DNA from: Hyaloscypha bicolor E
Taxonomy: Eukaryota; Ascomycota; Leotiomycetes; Helotiales; Hyaloscyphaceae
Length of the DNA stretch: 64,000 bases
Direction of reading: 5' to 3'
Assembly (NCBI RefSeq): GCF_002865645.1
Contig: NW_020194615.1
Span: forward strand, 1-64,000
Positions 39,190-50,339 of the stretch are shown piece after piece. Numbering within the stretch: position 1 is the first letter of the stretch; each line of letters begins with the position of its first letter. The notes under the pieces were generated by a model, which saw nothing but the letters and a program-made list of their open reading frames with translations, did not search any database and was not told the DNA's origin. The position numbers were made by a program, and so were the translations under genes.

Positions 39190-39801
39190 TGCAGATGGTG
39201 GATCCCGTGGCAGCAACAGACCGAGATCGTGGAGGAATTCATACAACTCTCACAGGGGAACTTGTTGCAAGCTTCTCTTACTTGGAAGAATTTCTACTTT
39301 GGGGTGTCTTATTAGTCACCCACAAGTAATCAAAACACGATTGGAAAGCCTCCGGAAGATTTCGAAGGAAGCAACAGCGTACTATTGCTCCCTTTTTGAG
39401 CGGATTCCAGAGGATTCTCGGGAGGTCGCGCAGCAGGGATTTACATGGGTGCTCGGGTCCGGAAGCCACTCAGCGTCTCGGAGCTAGAGCATGCCGTCGC
39501 AATTGGAGCAGGCCAGCGGTCTTGGGCAGATCTTGTAGAGTCCTTGGGATTCAATTTCGAAGTCCAGTTTGATCAAGCTTTTGAATACCTCCTCAGGGTG
39601 GAGCCTGATCGATCCGTTCGGTTCACACATTCAACGGTCAAAGAATTTTTAACGTCACCGCCTCAAAATCTTTCACCGCCGAACTCCAATATACTTTCCA
39701 GGTTCGCCATCCGAGAGAGTGATATTGATGCCGAACTTGCTAAGGCTTGCATCATTATTCTCAGCTTCCGCGACTTAAATAAAGTTTTAATTAATAAATA
39801 A
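39190..39801 (+). pseudogene. NLR/NACHT-protein relic, fragment A (distal NACHT and winged-helix region)
   Basis: The translation contains pieces typical of the middle of fungal NLRs (NACHT plus repeat proteins). An EIVEEFIQLSQGN-like piece is followed by LFERIPEDSREVAQQGFTWVL and then, in another frame, RKPLSVSELEHAVAI. After that come FTHSTVKEFL and DAELAKACIIILSFRDL. A frameshift near 39,450 separates the WVL and the PLSV parts. The sequence then runs into AT-rich RIP DNA at about 39,780, so no C-terminal repeat domain remains. Such proteins act in heterokaryon incompatibility and self/non-self recognition; this copy is dead. It abuts the inverted-repeat element on its left. Confidence 0.75.
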
Positions 39802-40420
39802 TAACTTCAGCTTTATATTAATATATTTATAAAATTCGGTTTAAAAGTTTAATATAAACTAAAAGCCTTTATTAAATACCATTGTTTTTAAAATTAGTTA
39901 ATATATATTATTATAAGTAATTAAAAACTAATAATAAATATAGTAGTTTTAGTTTCTTATTTCCTAAAATATGAAATTATTAATAATTATTATTTAGTTT
40001 AATTAGTAATGGCAGGCTTAAAATTATTATTATTATAAATACAAATCTAAAGCGTGGAAAATAAAGTTAAACTATCTTTATTTTAATAATCTGAAGCTAA
40101 AAAAGAAAGATGTTCTTAAAGAAGTCTCGGAATTAAGTAAGTGCGGGATATATACAAGCTCATATATTATAACTTGCTAAGTAAAGTTAGTTTATATTAC
40201 CCAAGTTAGTTTATATTACCCAAGTTAGTTTATATTACCCAAGTTAGTTCATATAACCTAACTTTACTCTCGACTTGAACTATATATATTTGGCTAACTA
40301 TAGTTTAACTCCTATTAATACTATAAGACATAATAACTATAATATTACTCCCTTTCTTGAAAATAAGCTTATTCCCGAGGTTTAAAAATCCATTCATCCT
40401 CGAGCCGTGAAAGCCGTCAC
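39802..40420. repeat. AT-rich RIP-like spacer between the NLR fragments
   Basis: About 600 bp, CA/TG-poor over much of its length, with no gene. It contains the 19-bp tandem repeat at 40,184-40,259. It is probably the degraded remainder of the NLR gene or a transposon inserted in it. Confidence 0.55.
40184..40259. repeat. 19-bp tandem repeat, 4 copies
   Basis: The unit aagttagtttatattaccc is present four times in tandem, the last copy with three changes. Confidence 0.95.
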
Positions 40421-40440
40421 TAACTCGTAACGAGGGTAAG

Positions 40441-41083
40441 ATGTGGCATCCAGGGTCCGCGAGTTCGGTTGCAGGTCTACCTTCACGCTCGCTAAATAGC
40501 GGCCGTCCTTTCCTCTCTCCTCCAGATTTGGTACTCCAAACCATTAACGAGAAGCGCATCTTGAAGAGCCTGAGCTTCCCGGACATGTATTCTCGATGTG
40601 AAGAGGTATCCGAGGCGGCAAAGGACACGTTCGAGTGGTGCCCGTCTAGGACGTCGCATCCGGCATTTGAGCTGGGGGATTTAAAGTATTTCGAGACTGG
40701 TTTGGAAAAGGGAACTGGTGTCTTCCACATCTTCGGGTAAACCGGGAGCCGGCAACACATAATCTTTCAAAAGGCCCGAGGCTGCAACTTCATCTGTCCA
40801 CCGCACGCGACACCAGGCGTAGCGGAATGCTGTCTCATGGAGGCTCCCAACTTCACAGAGTTTTAGGAGAAGAGTTTTGCTGAAGAACCGTAGTGTGCCG
40901 TCAATCTTGGCAATATCCAACAACGAACTCTTCAAGATCTCTAGCTTGATAGCCTACGAGGCCGACCAACTCGTGAACCTGGGTTTCAAGGCTTGCCGGA
41001 TCATGCGGGCTAGTGATTTAATAGAGGAACAGGAAAACGACCGTGGCGAATCGTATTCTCGCACTGCACCAATTAGTAAAAGT
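40441..41083 (+). pseudogene. NLR/NACHT-protein relic, fragment B (pre-NACHT and P-loop region)
   Basis: The frame from 40,441 reads through ILKSLSFPDMYSRCEEV and AAKDTFEW, then GTGVFHIFG. This is the conserved stretch leading to the Walker A loop of fungal NACHT proteins. At about 40,737 the frame ends in TAA; shifting by one base gives GKPGAGNT, a decayed P-loop (GKPGAGKST-type) with Asn in place of Lys. Beyond this, only short unconnected frames remain to about 41,083. Fragment B carries the N-terminal part yet lies to the right of fragment A on the same strand. The two are therefore out of order, and either come from two copies or have been rearranged. Confidence 0.7.
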
Positions 41084-41299
41084 TGATTACAGGATTAATT
41101 TGGGATCTCTATTATTGGAGAAATGTAATCGAGGTGCAGCCGGGCGACCCGGCGAAAAGCAACTTCACCAAATTCAGTAAGCACCCCCAACTTCACAAAC
41201 TTACCACTTGATCGCAAAGTGTTTTCTGATTAGAAAGTCAGCACTCTCCGACCTTTTCCAGAATCAATTTTCAAGAATTGGTTCGATTGGAGAGATAAG

Positions 41300-44200
41300 A
41301 TGGAAAACGGTTCAGAAGTCAGCGATATTGAATATGGACCTGCGCCCAATCCTGGCGAGCAAAAACCTTCGACAACGATCATGCAACCACTACGATCGCA
41401 ATTATCTGCGTTATGGGCATTTTTGGGTTTGGATCTTCCAACGGTTGTCATGATGCTCAAGTTAGCCCCAACTCTTTATCCTCACTCAAGAAGGCCGGTA
41501 ACTGACCATGGTACAGAGGCGCACTGCCTCCAACTCTCGGAATGGCTATGTTAGTCACCCTTTTCTATTCTCTGCTTCTATGCTTACACCATGTTAGATA
41601 TCAAGCGACTTCCGTAGCGGATACATTTCAAACACTTGGATACCTCGTCCCAATCATCGCGTCTCTCTGTATATGCATCATGCCCAGAGCCAGGTTCATC
41701 GAAATGATGCTTCTGAATACAGTATATTACACATCTTGCTTGAATGAAATTAAGACTGATCTTCTCGTACAGGCCAGCACAGCCCTTGCATATGCGTTCA
41801 GCCTCCTATGCGGTTATTGCGCTCTCCAAGCTCGATGGCACTCATTATCAGCGGGCGAAAATGCAGCTGTGAATGAGGAACTTGCAGCCGCTGCTAGCAG
41901 TGGAGCTATAGCGAACCTGAAGGAACTTCCATACAACTCTTCTGCTGCAGTGGTGTGTGCAATCTGGCTTATTTTCCATATGTGGTAAGTTCGAGCTTCG
42001 TGGGGTCTTAAGTGCTCATCTTCTACTTGCTTACTCGTGACTTGGGACAATAGGCTTTCCACCGCGATCCGAGCGAGACGTCGCCATCTATTCTTTCCCT
42101 CAGTCATGTTCTGTATCTACATCAACATTGCGATACCTTACACGTCATTTTTCCCCAGCTGGGGACTCATAACGACCTTCCTACATCGCGTTACACTCGC
42201 ATTCCTGACTGGGTATTCATTGGCATTCTTGGTGGGTTTGCTTGTTGTTCCGGTCTCATGCAGACTCATAGCATTCAAAGAGATCACCGGATTTCTCGAG
42301 CTCACGAGGAAGACGCTGAAGCAACAGGCATCCCATATACACAAACTCAAATCTCTCGGCGTCCTAGACGATTACACATCAGTCTCAGGCTCAAACTCCG
42401 TTCTCACTTCTCTATCAACCGAGGTGTTTACACAAGATGTCTGGAGCACTAGCGATACGAAGAAAACTTTGGCCCAACTTGAAACTCTTCATAGCAAGCT
42501 TGGGCCAGATGTTTGCTATGCCCAGCGCGAAGTTGCCTTTGGTTGCATTACTGCAAGTGATATGGAAATATTGTGTGAAAGAATGCAGGAGTTGTTTATT
42601 TTGGTGACTGGCGTGGGGAATATTGTGACAATGCTACGAAGACTAGTACGATCTGAAGGGCAAGAAGCTGCTCAATCACGTGGAACTTCAAGGGAGAAAA
42701 AGGATGGAGAGGAAGAGAAGGAGATTGAAGACGCGATGAAGATTCTCGACACCACATTCAATGACTTCGTGGAAATAATTGACGGTGCTATCAATCATAG
42801 CTTGCTGCTGCTCGAATTAAACGAACCGTCGAGGAAGGAGCAACTGAATATCAGGAAGCAGTTCAGTGCAGACACTTCAAACATCGAGGCATATATCGGA
42901 GATTCCTCTCCAGGCAAGCCTCAATACTTCAATGCTCTTGAGCGGCGGGTGGCCTCCTTCCAGAATCGCAGAATGACCAGCTTAGAATCTTGGAAAACTA
43001 CAACACCCCTCGACCAAACCCAAATGACTTTTAATTTTGCTACTCAGTTCCCAGCTCTGGCTTCTGCAGATGACAAGACACCGCCTACCAGAGCTCAGCA
43101 AGAGTTGTTGGCCCTTCTTTGGGTGAGTTGAAATCCTTCGCATGGAACATGTTTCATTAATGAGTTGTAGATAGAGAACATCTTCAACATAGGAACAACT
43201 TCCATACTGAAACTTGCAAAGTTTGCAGAGGACAAAAGAAGAAGCGGAGGGATGGACAAGAAAATATTCATTTATCCCACTCTTCAAGTTCTGAAGGAAT
43301 GGCTTTTCGATTGTCTTTCGACCGACCGCGATGATCAAAATGTGGCTGGAGAGACCAGCTCCATTCGTTTCGCAGACTCGGACTTTCAACATCGGGATCC
43401 GGAACATCTACCCCCACGGAACTGGTATGAAAAGGTGGGTACTGCCCTCAGACACTGGTATTATTTCATTGGCTCCGATGATTCTTCTCTGGGCCTTTGG
43501 GCAGCCTGTGCTACTATGACCATTGCCATATTAGCCTTCCTGAAAAACACACACATTTTTTTCATCAACCAGCGGGTGGTATGGGCTTCTGTTTCCATCG
43601 CAATTAGCATGAGTCCTACCTCTGGATTCAGTGTTTTTGGCCTTTTTGGAAGAGTGATGGGAAGTGTTTTGGCTACGGTTTTTACAATTATCAATTACTA
43701 CATGGTCAACGGCCATACGGGGTAAATTTCCTCTTCCATGGCTCGGAAAGGATCCAGCGCTAACGATCGGTGAAGGGGCATAATCGCGTTGTCTTGGTTT
43801 TTCATGAGTTTAGGTAAGATTAACAGGAGACTGCACCGTGACCAGCTGACGCTCAGTAGACACGTGGATCATTATCAAAGTACCGCGCCAGGCAGTAATT
43901 GGAATTCTGGGATTAGTTACTCATGTCATTATTCTCGGGTCAGTCTCAATTCCAACCTGCTTATAGAATGCAATATGATTTATTCTTCCAGGTATCTAAC
44001 CCAATATCACAAGTTGGGTGTTGAATTGGCATCAGTTAGCGGGCAGGAATTCTACCCAGTCTATATACTTGCCCCCCAAAGTTTGTTTTCCCTATTCCGC
44101 AACCTAATTCGTTTATTTATGTAATCTAGGATTGCTTGCCGTTACTGCGGGCTGCTCCTCTGCATTCTTCTGGACACTTTTCCCAGGAACTGTAAGAGAT

Positions 44201-44973
44201 CGCAGTGTGCTGCGAAAGGGCCTTGGAACCTCCCTCTATATTCTCGCAAACTATTACTCCTGCATAAAGGCAATATTCCAATTGAAACTCAAGGATTCGG
44301 ATTCGGATTCAGCACAACTTTTCCTTAGGTCAAATGAACGCCTTACCAAAATTCGACGACATCTCTATATCAAGCAGATCACTATCGCCGAACGGCTCAA
44401 TGAACACAGCAGTTTTCAAAACTGGGAGCCGAACCTAGGTGGGAGGTTCCCCCACAAAACATATAATAATATCTCCCATACGATCCAGAAGTAATTCCCA
44501 TCCTCCCTTAATCCTCAAATTGCTGTCTGGTTATCCACTAACGACTCTAATCTTGCAGGCTCTCAGGGCATCTCGCCCTTCTCTCACTGACAATCCAAAA
44601 CCTAATGTCTTCAATCGACACTCCAAGTGAGAGCAGCGTCTGGCACGACGATGTCGTCTCTCTCTGCAAAATGCTCGACATGACCGACCACTCCTTCGCC
44701 AATATCCTCTGCATTCTCTCCGCTGCTCTTGAGAGCGGACAGTCACTGCCTCCTAATACGACGGCACCACCGCCGTATCAACTGGATCATGCTCTTACTC
44801 AACTTGATCATGACATTTTCAATTTGAAGCATATCGTAAATCCCGAATATTGTGCGTTTGCTGCAAGTCAGATGTTGTCGGCGGTTACCAGAGAGGATCT
44901 TTCTAAACTAGTTAGGTATTGTCTTATGATGAGCTCTATGTTTTTTTCGGCAGACGCTGACAATGGCTGTTAG
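41300..44973 (+). CDS. ArAE/BRE4-like membrane transporter (fusaric-acid-resistance-type)
   Basis: 1,044 aa from eleven exons: 41300-41460, 41517-41549, 41598-41721, 41773-41984, 42054-43122, 43171-43721, 43776-43813, 43857-43938, 43992-44080, 44130-44490, 44559-44973. All phases close exactly. The order matches fungal aromatic-acid-exporter proteins: a hydrophilic start, a first membrane block (about 55-270, including GYLVPIIASLCICIMPRARF), a long charged cytoplasmic region (about 270-590), a second membrane block (about 590-770, including WAACATMTIAILAFL and GIIALSWFFMSL) and a C-terminal DUF2421-like region with NYYSCIKAIF and GGRFP. Relatives include yeast Bre4 and proteins annotated as putative ER transporters or fusaric-acid-resistance-like. 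In this cluster it could move acidic or aromatic compounds; substrate and membrane are not known. The 43-nt intron at 43,814-43,856 is short but is needed for the frame. Confidence 0.9.
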
Positions 44974-46225
44974 TGATGTTAGATTGATTGTTGGCGAAAT
45001 CGACTTTTCAGCCGCAGTTGACTTCTGAAGGTTTTTCTGCAGTATAGGGCTGTGGGCAGATGCAGTACGGATGTAGATGAATAGTGTATCTCGGTCAGGT
45101 ATGCTCTGATGCCGCATTTTATGGCGCGATATCCGTACTCCGTCCATATTTATATCGAAAGCAGTCAAGGACCCTCATGAGAGAATGGCAATTGCATGAG
45201 CAAAGCAGTGTTTAGCATGTAATTAGGCTTCAAATATGAGGGTAAATTTAATATAGATGAGGATTTCTAAAATACAAGAAAGAGCAGTTCAGGAGAGGGT
45301 TTATATGCCTCTGCAACTGAGTTAACTAAATGTGGAAGGGTCATGTGAATGACAACTGACAGAGAGCATTGATACCTAAGAGCACAATTCCTATTCTTAA
45401 CAAGTGGTATCGATCTTGTTGGCTCGTTCCCCCCTACTTTCCCCAATTTGACATGAAATATCATTCATACGTTGCCTTTGTCTTTGGGTCATTTTCTCAA
45501 TTGCTTTTGTGTGGTTGAGCACTCTCGACGAAGTTTCCAGATTACTGAAACAAGTGGCTGCACCCGTCAGAGGTTCTGGCCTTAGGTCTCAATGGTACCT
45601 CTCAGATGAACATTCGGGAAATTTCTCTGCCGTGGGACCGACTAACTTTTGCGACTGCGTTTGTCGAGTTGCGGATAAATTTTCCCGCTGGTGAGACACG
45701 AAGGCAATTGAGGGGACGTCTGTATGATTTATAGGTGTGTCGTTACGAGCCTGCAGACATAAGTCCGTGTTTTTAGGGCATTTCGCTAAGAAACGAGCCC
45801 CATAACTATTTTGGATGCTTTCATTTTATATTCAGAATTAAGTTTAAAAGCCTTCTAAGCTTAATCTACCCCTTTTCACTGTGTGCGCTTGAATTATACG
45901 AGGTTTTAATCTGTATTTGTAGTGAAGTGAAATGGGCGACTTTGGTTTTGTGAGTCTGAAAACATCGCTAAAACCACGGACTTATGTCAGCAGGCTCGTC
46001 AGCACTGGTGGCATGCCGGCCGAACCTTGCCCCTTTGATTTAAAATCTCACCACCGGACACCTCAGTCAACAAGACAGCATCCTTAACCTGCAAGTATCA
46101 CTCTCGGTGTTGAATTATCTTCTCTATTCAATATTTCACAACCCTTTCTCTCAATATCTCTCACATGAGTAGAGTTTTCCCAACCACCTCCGTGTGACCA
46201 GGGACCTCTAGGAAAGCTCGACAGG
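44974..46225. promoter_or_regulatory. Intergenic and promoter region upstream of the Zn2Cys6 gene
   Basis: 1.25 kb with no supported gene; the frame 45,509-45,694 shows no domain. It should hold the ArAE gene terminator and the regulator's promoter. The 255-bp inverted-repeat element at 45,745-45,999 occupies the proximal half. Confidence 0.55.
45745..45999. mobile_element. 255-bp inverted-repeat element (MITE-like) upstream of the regulator
   Basis: The 32-bp arms at 45,745-45,776 and 45,968-45,999 (ACGAGCCTGC...GACATAAGTCCGTG) match at 30 of 32 positions as reverse complements. The 191-bp core has normal composition and no coding capacity. The right end is 226 bp from the start codon of the Zn2Cys6 gene. 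No target duplication is evident, and the family is not identified. Confidence 0.8.
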
Positions 46226-47988
46226 ATGGTTCACAAGACTGTAGGATGTGCCAGTTGCAAGAAGAGGAAGCTCAAGGTAAGGAGAGGGTCTTTTTTTGAC
46301 ATGAATTGCGCTGATCATTCTTATAGTGCGACCTATCACTCCCTGGTTGTCAGAGATGTCGACGGATTGGCAAAGACTGCCCGGGATACCCGAATAAATG
46401 GGACCTCGCATTTCGCAGTGAGAATGAAGCTATTTATGCCAAGGCACGTAAGAAACGAGAACTCGTGTCAAGATACACTAAACGGGAAATGGTCTCTGCC
46501 TCTTCTCGTTCCCCTTCGCCCCAAAATGTAAGTTTGCCTCAAACCCCTGCCTGCCCACGCTGACGACGTAAGGTCCTCTCAGACGATATTCAATTCCATG
46601 CAGTATGTCTATTCTTTCATGACTACATTGTTGATTCTTGCCCGGGGATCTGTGATGGGTGGCTAGATTACCTGCCAGATTTGTATGGACGGCATTCCGA
46701 AAATCCTAGTCTTCAAGATGCTGTTCTGGCGGCTGCCTATGCAAACATTGCACAAAGAACTGCGCGAAGAGACCTCGAACTGAAGGCGGCATCGCTCTAC
46801 CATGCGTCTCTCGAAACGGTCAAGAATAATCTTTCTAGCCCTCAACTGGCCACGAGCGATATCAACATGACAGCGGTAATTCTGCTTGGCCTCTATGAGG
46901 TGAGTCTGCCCACTACTGCAACATCGGAGGCAAAAAGCTCACGGTTTAACCACCCTAGTGCATCAATAATACTACCTTCTTTGACTTTTCTTACCAACAT
47001 ATCAAAGGACTAAGCGTCTTGGCCGACTTGAGAGGATCATTGTTACTGCAAGGCAAAGGTCCAACTTTGCTGCAGATAGCTTGTTGCCAAGTGGTATGGG
47101 TTTCCTAAGAAATTGCTAAAGATTTTTGACTGACACCTCCAGAACAGACGGAACATCGAATTCGGGTTGCCTCCAAGTGCCGCAGAAAAGAGACTGAGCA
47201 AACTTCTCGATTCAGCATCGCTAGCGGGTCGAATGGTCATGAACATGTTCAACGTTAGCGTGTTCTCAGCCAATGCCTTCCGTGACATTCGGTCAGGCAA
47301 TCCGGGCTGTATTTGGAACCTTTCAATTCTACAAAGCTTCAAAGAACTCGAGTATGCCCATCGCCAGTGGAACGAAGATGCGAAAATGTCTTTCCCTTAT
47401 CGGATTATTCAATGTGCAGTTGGAGATAACCTCGATACAAATTTCACCCCAGAGGCAGAGCATCACATCTATCGAGGGTTTTGGTCAGAAGCCTTGTGGA
47501 ATAAGTATCGTGCTGCTGTCATTACTTTCAATCAAGCACTTCTGGCCCGGCTTGATGCAGCGAAAGCTAGCCGTCCAGTCAAAAACTTCGAAACCCCTGA
47601 CATCATGGAGTTGCGATACCAAGCAACACTCGCAATCCAAGTCATGGTTCGTGACATTTTCGCCAGCATCCCTTTCTCCCTGGGAGATGTGCCATCATAC
47701 AATTATTACAATACAACATGTCCGTCCAAGAGTACAGCCTCAACGGGCCTGCCCAAGAGTGTAGGCGGATACTTCCTTGTATGGTCTCTCACAGTCATTC
47801 TCAGATGCTCGGTCGCGTCCGGAGAACAGCGAAATACGGCAAGAGCAGCTCTCGTCCGCATCGGAAGACAGTTCGGCATAAGCTATGCTGTCAAATCTGC
47901 TCAGAATTACATGGGAACAGCAGAGAATGCCTGCCCGGCCGATTCGAATACGGAACCCCTCCCGATGACTTCAATCCCGAGGTCTTAG
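46226..47988 (+). CDS. Zn2Cys6 transcription factor, probable cluster regulator
   Basis: 519 aa from five exons: 46226-46276, 46327-46527, 46573-46899, 46959-47093, 47143-47988 (introns of 50, 45, 59 and 49 nt; all phases close). Splicing exon 1 to exon 2 creates the binuclear zinc cluster at residues 8-36, Cys-x2-Cys-x6-Cys-x6-Cys-x2-Cys-x6-Cys, starting CASCKKRKLKC. It is followed by a basic linker, KARKKRELVSRYTKRE, and a serine/proline stretch. The rest is a fungal transcription-factor-type regulatory region with LQDAVLAAAYANIAQ, LLGLYE and SGNPGCIWNLS. It is a nuclear DNA-binding protein expected to bind CGG-type sites, and it is the only regulator in the island, so pathway-specific control of the PKS cluster is likely (inference). 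A MITE-like element in its promoter could affect its expression. Confidence 0.93.
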
Positions 47989-48719
47989 CACAATACTTTT
48001 GACATTGATTTATGAAATGCCTGCACAGGGTCTTTCTCCTTGAGGAGACTTTTCGGGCAAAATGGCACACTTCGTTCGAAAACACATGAGTTTGCTGAAG
48101 TATACAGAGAATAATTTGGATCATCTCCGCGACTTTCCTGGAGCTGCAAGCCCATCAGTCCATCCATGTGCATTGCTTGAAGCTCGAAGGATGACGGAGC
48201 GCGCCTTTCAAGCGGGCGTGCCCTAGACCTATCGAAGCCATTTTGACCGTGCGAATGGGCATTGGGCCACCATCATCTTTAGAATAGTAATCATCATAAT
48301 TGGTGGCGGGAATAAGATCTTCCTCGAAAGTGGAGAGAAGCACCCAGATAGGGTTAGCACGCCGAGGTGCATGTTGCCGCTCGAACCGGCCCACCTTGGT
48401 CGGAATGACTTCGAAATTTTAAATCAGACGGGCTTTCCTTTCAGCCGTCTTTGCTCGGTAACATGTATCGCTTTAGGTAATTTTGGACGTCCAAATTCTC
48501 TTACCTTATGACTCTGGACACGCAAGTTTCAGGATCGAGCACCTATTCCTGATTGTTAAGCCAAGAGAGCTTACAAACGTGGAATGGAGCCTTTCACCGC
48601 ACATTGTCCACTGAACGTATATATATATCGAGAGGTCGAGGTAGTTGAGAGTTCAAGGCACTTCTACAGACCCAACCTAAAGCTATCCGAAAACAGCAAA
48701 CTTTCAACTTCAAAAGTCC
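47989..48719. promoter_or_regulatory. Intergenic region with TATA box for the MCT-like gene
   Basis: 731 bp. A TATATATATAT run at 48,618-48,628, about 92 bp before the start codon at 48,720, is a plausible TATA box. A 79-codon - strand frame (48,155-48,394) has no recognisable domain and is not called. Confidence 0.45.
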
Positions 48720-50159
48720 ATGGCTTCTACTAGCAACACAACCACGGTGGACTTTCCCCCCGACTTCGCGGAAGACAAAATCACTTCGGATTCCAACAGC
48801 AGTCTTGGTGGCCAGGAGAAGCCTCAGGTAGAGCAAGCTATTGAGGATGGTCAAGTCGATGGAGGCAAGAGCGAGACGTTGACCGCTCTCCTGCAAGTGG
48901 TCGGGGCTTTCTTTCTCATGTTCAACTCTTGGTATGGGCCATTCATTTTCTGAATCTCGAAAACTGTATCTAACAGATACAGGGGGGTTGCAAATACTTT
49001 CGGGGCATATCAAACCTTTTATGAAGGAGATCTACTGAAAGGCCAGACCCCTTCCCAAATATCTTGGATTGGTTCGATTCAGGCGTTCCTTTTACTTACC
49101 GTTGGCGGCTTCATTACTGGACCAATATTCGATGCTGGCTACATTCGAGCGCTGGTTTTGTTCGGATCAGCAGCCGCTGTGTTTGGGATGATGATGACAA
49201 GTATTTGTACGGAGTACTGGCAAGTGATCTTAGCGCAGGGAGTGGTGACCGGAATTGGAATGGGTTGTATGATGTTACCAAGTGTCGCCGTCATGCCTCA
49301 GTACTTCAAAACCAGAAGAGCTTTTGCAACTGGGGTTGCAGCATCTGGAAGCAGTGTTGGTTAGTGCTCCGTTCTCTTCCAAGGTTCATGCTCTAACAAA
49401 AACATAGGTGGGATCATTTATCCAACAATCTTCCACGAACTTGAGCCAAAGATTGGCTTCGGTTGGGCCACGAGAGTCATTGCATTCATCATGCTAGCCA
49501 CTCTGATGGTCCCAATTGCAGTTATGAAAGCAAAGGTGTTCCCGTCTCAACGAAGACCTTTGTTCGATTTCCAGGTCCTTCACAAACTCGACTACGACCT
49601 GTTCTGCTTCGGAACCTTTTTTGCATTCATGGGAATGTACATCCCCTTTTATTATGTGTCCAGCTTTAGCATTTCTCATGCCATCGTCAACGCCAATCTT
49701 GGATTCTACCTGCTTACGATTCTCAACGCTGCTTCGATTTTCGGCCGGATCATCCCCAACTTCTTTGCGGACAAAACTGGCGCACTCAACATCATGACAC
49801 CATGGGTATTGTTTTGTGGGATAATTGCATACTCATGGACAAGCGCAACATCAGCCGGCCAGATAATTGTGCTCTGCATATTTTATGGATTCTTCTCGGG
49901 AACTCTCGTATCGATTATTGCTCCCGCCGTCGTTGTCATCTCACCCGATCTGAGCTTGGTTGGTACACATATGGGAATGAACTTTGGGTTTACCTCGTTG
50001 GGTCTCTTGATCGGAAACCCTGTGGCTGGAATCTTGCTTGATCAGCATGGCTACATTGGCCCTGCTATGTGGTGTGGGACGTGCAATGTGCTGGCTGGCA
50101 TTTTCATTCTTGCTGCCCGTGTGAGCAAAACTGGACCTGTACTGATGGTGAAGGCATGA
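48720..50159 (+). CDS. MFS transporter, monocarboxylate (MCT)-like
   Basis: 446 aa from exons 48720-48931, 48983-49359 and 49408-50159 (introns of 51 and 48 nt; phases close). A hydrophilic N-terminal tail of about 60 aa is followed by twelve predicted membrane segments. TM1 ends NSWGVANTFGAYQTFYE, typical of fungal MCT-like transporters. Next come QISWIGSIQAFLLL, a GYIRALVLFGS loop, and PSVAVMPQYFKTRRAFATG, the family's YF-x-RRA-x-A-x-G motif after TM4-5. The late segments include GPAMWCGTCNVLAG. Family members carry monocarboxylates, other small acids or secondary metabolites across the plasma membrane. Last gene of the island and same direction as the regulator; it may import a starter or export product (inference). 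The stop is only 64 bp before a palindromic repeat motif. Confidence 0.93.
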
Positions 50160-50223
50160 TGGAAAATAAAAGGAACATTTATCTTCACAAAATTCCGTAA
50201 ATAGAATAGCATAGTATAGCATA

Positions 50224-50308
50224 CGAGATCAGGGCCGCTTCGCTAAAATTAAATCCTGGCGGCCCTACGCAAGCTCCGGGGCCAGTCTTTAATTTTGCCC
50301 TGATCTCG
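50224..50308. repeat. Palindromic structured motif, copy 1 (GC-rich, not RIP-mutated)
   Basis: Outer 12-bp perfect arms CGAGATCAGGGC / GCCCTGATCTCG (50,224-50,235; 50,297-50,308). An inner arm pair is AAAATTAAA / TTTAATTTT (50,245-50,253; 50,288-50,296). A further pair, CTGGC / GCCAG, lies towards the centre. GGGCCGC (50,232-50,238) is also complementary to GCGGCCC (50,259-50,265), giving a possible alternative or pseudoknot pairing. Three mutated relatives start the units to the right. Confidence 0.85.
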
Positions 50309-50339
50309 ATTCGAGATTAAGAGAGTGACTTTAGCTTTA

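Noticed and set aside
40681..40935. 84-codon - strand frame over NLR fragment B
   Set aside because: Antisense shadow of the NACHT relic.
48155..48394. 79-codon - strand frame between the regulator and the MCT-like gene
   Set aside because: The sequence is protein-like in places, but no family, start context or introns could be supported; left as unexplained.
50224..50308. tRNA or other known structured RNA at the palindromic motif
   Set aside because: No cloverleaf, anticodon arm or box A/B pattern; the arms form one long imperfect stem with a possible crossing pair.
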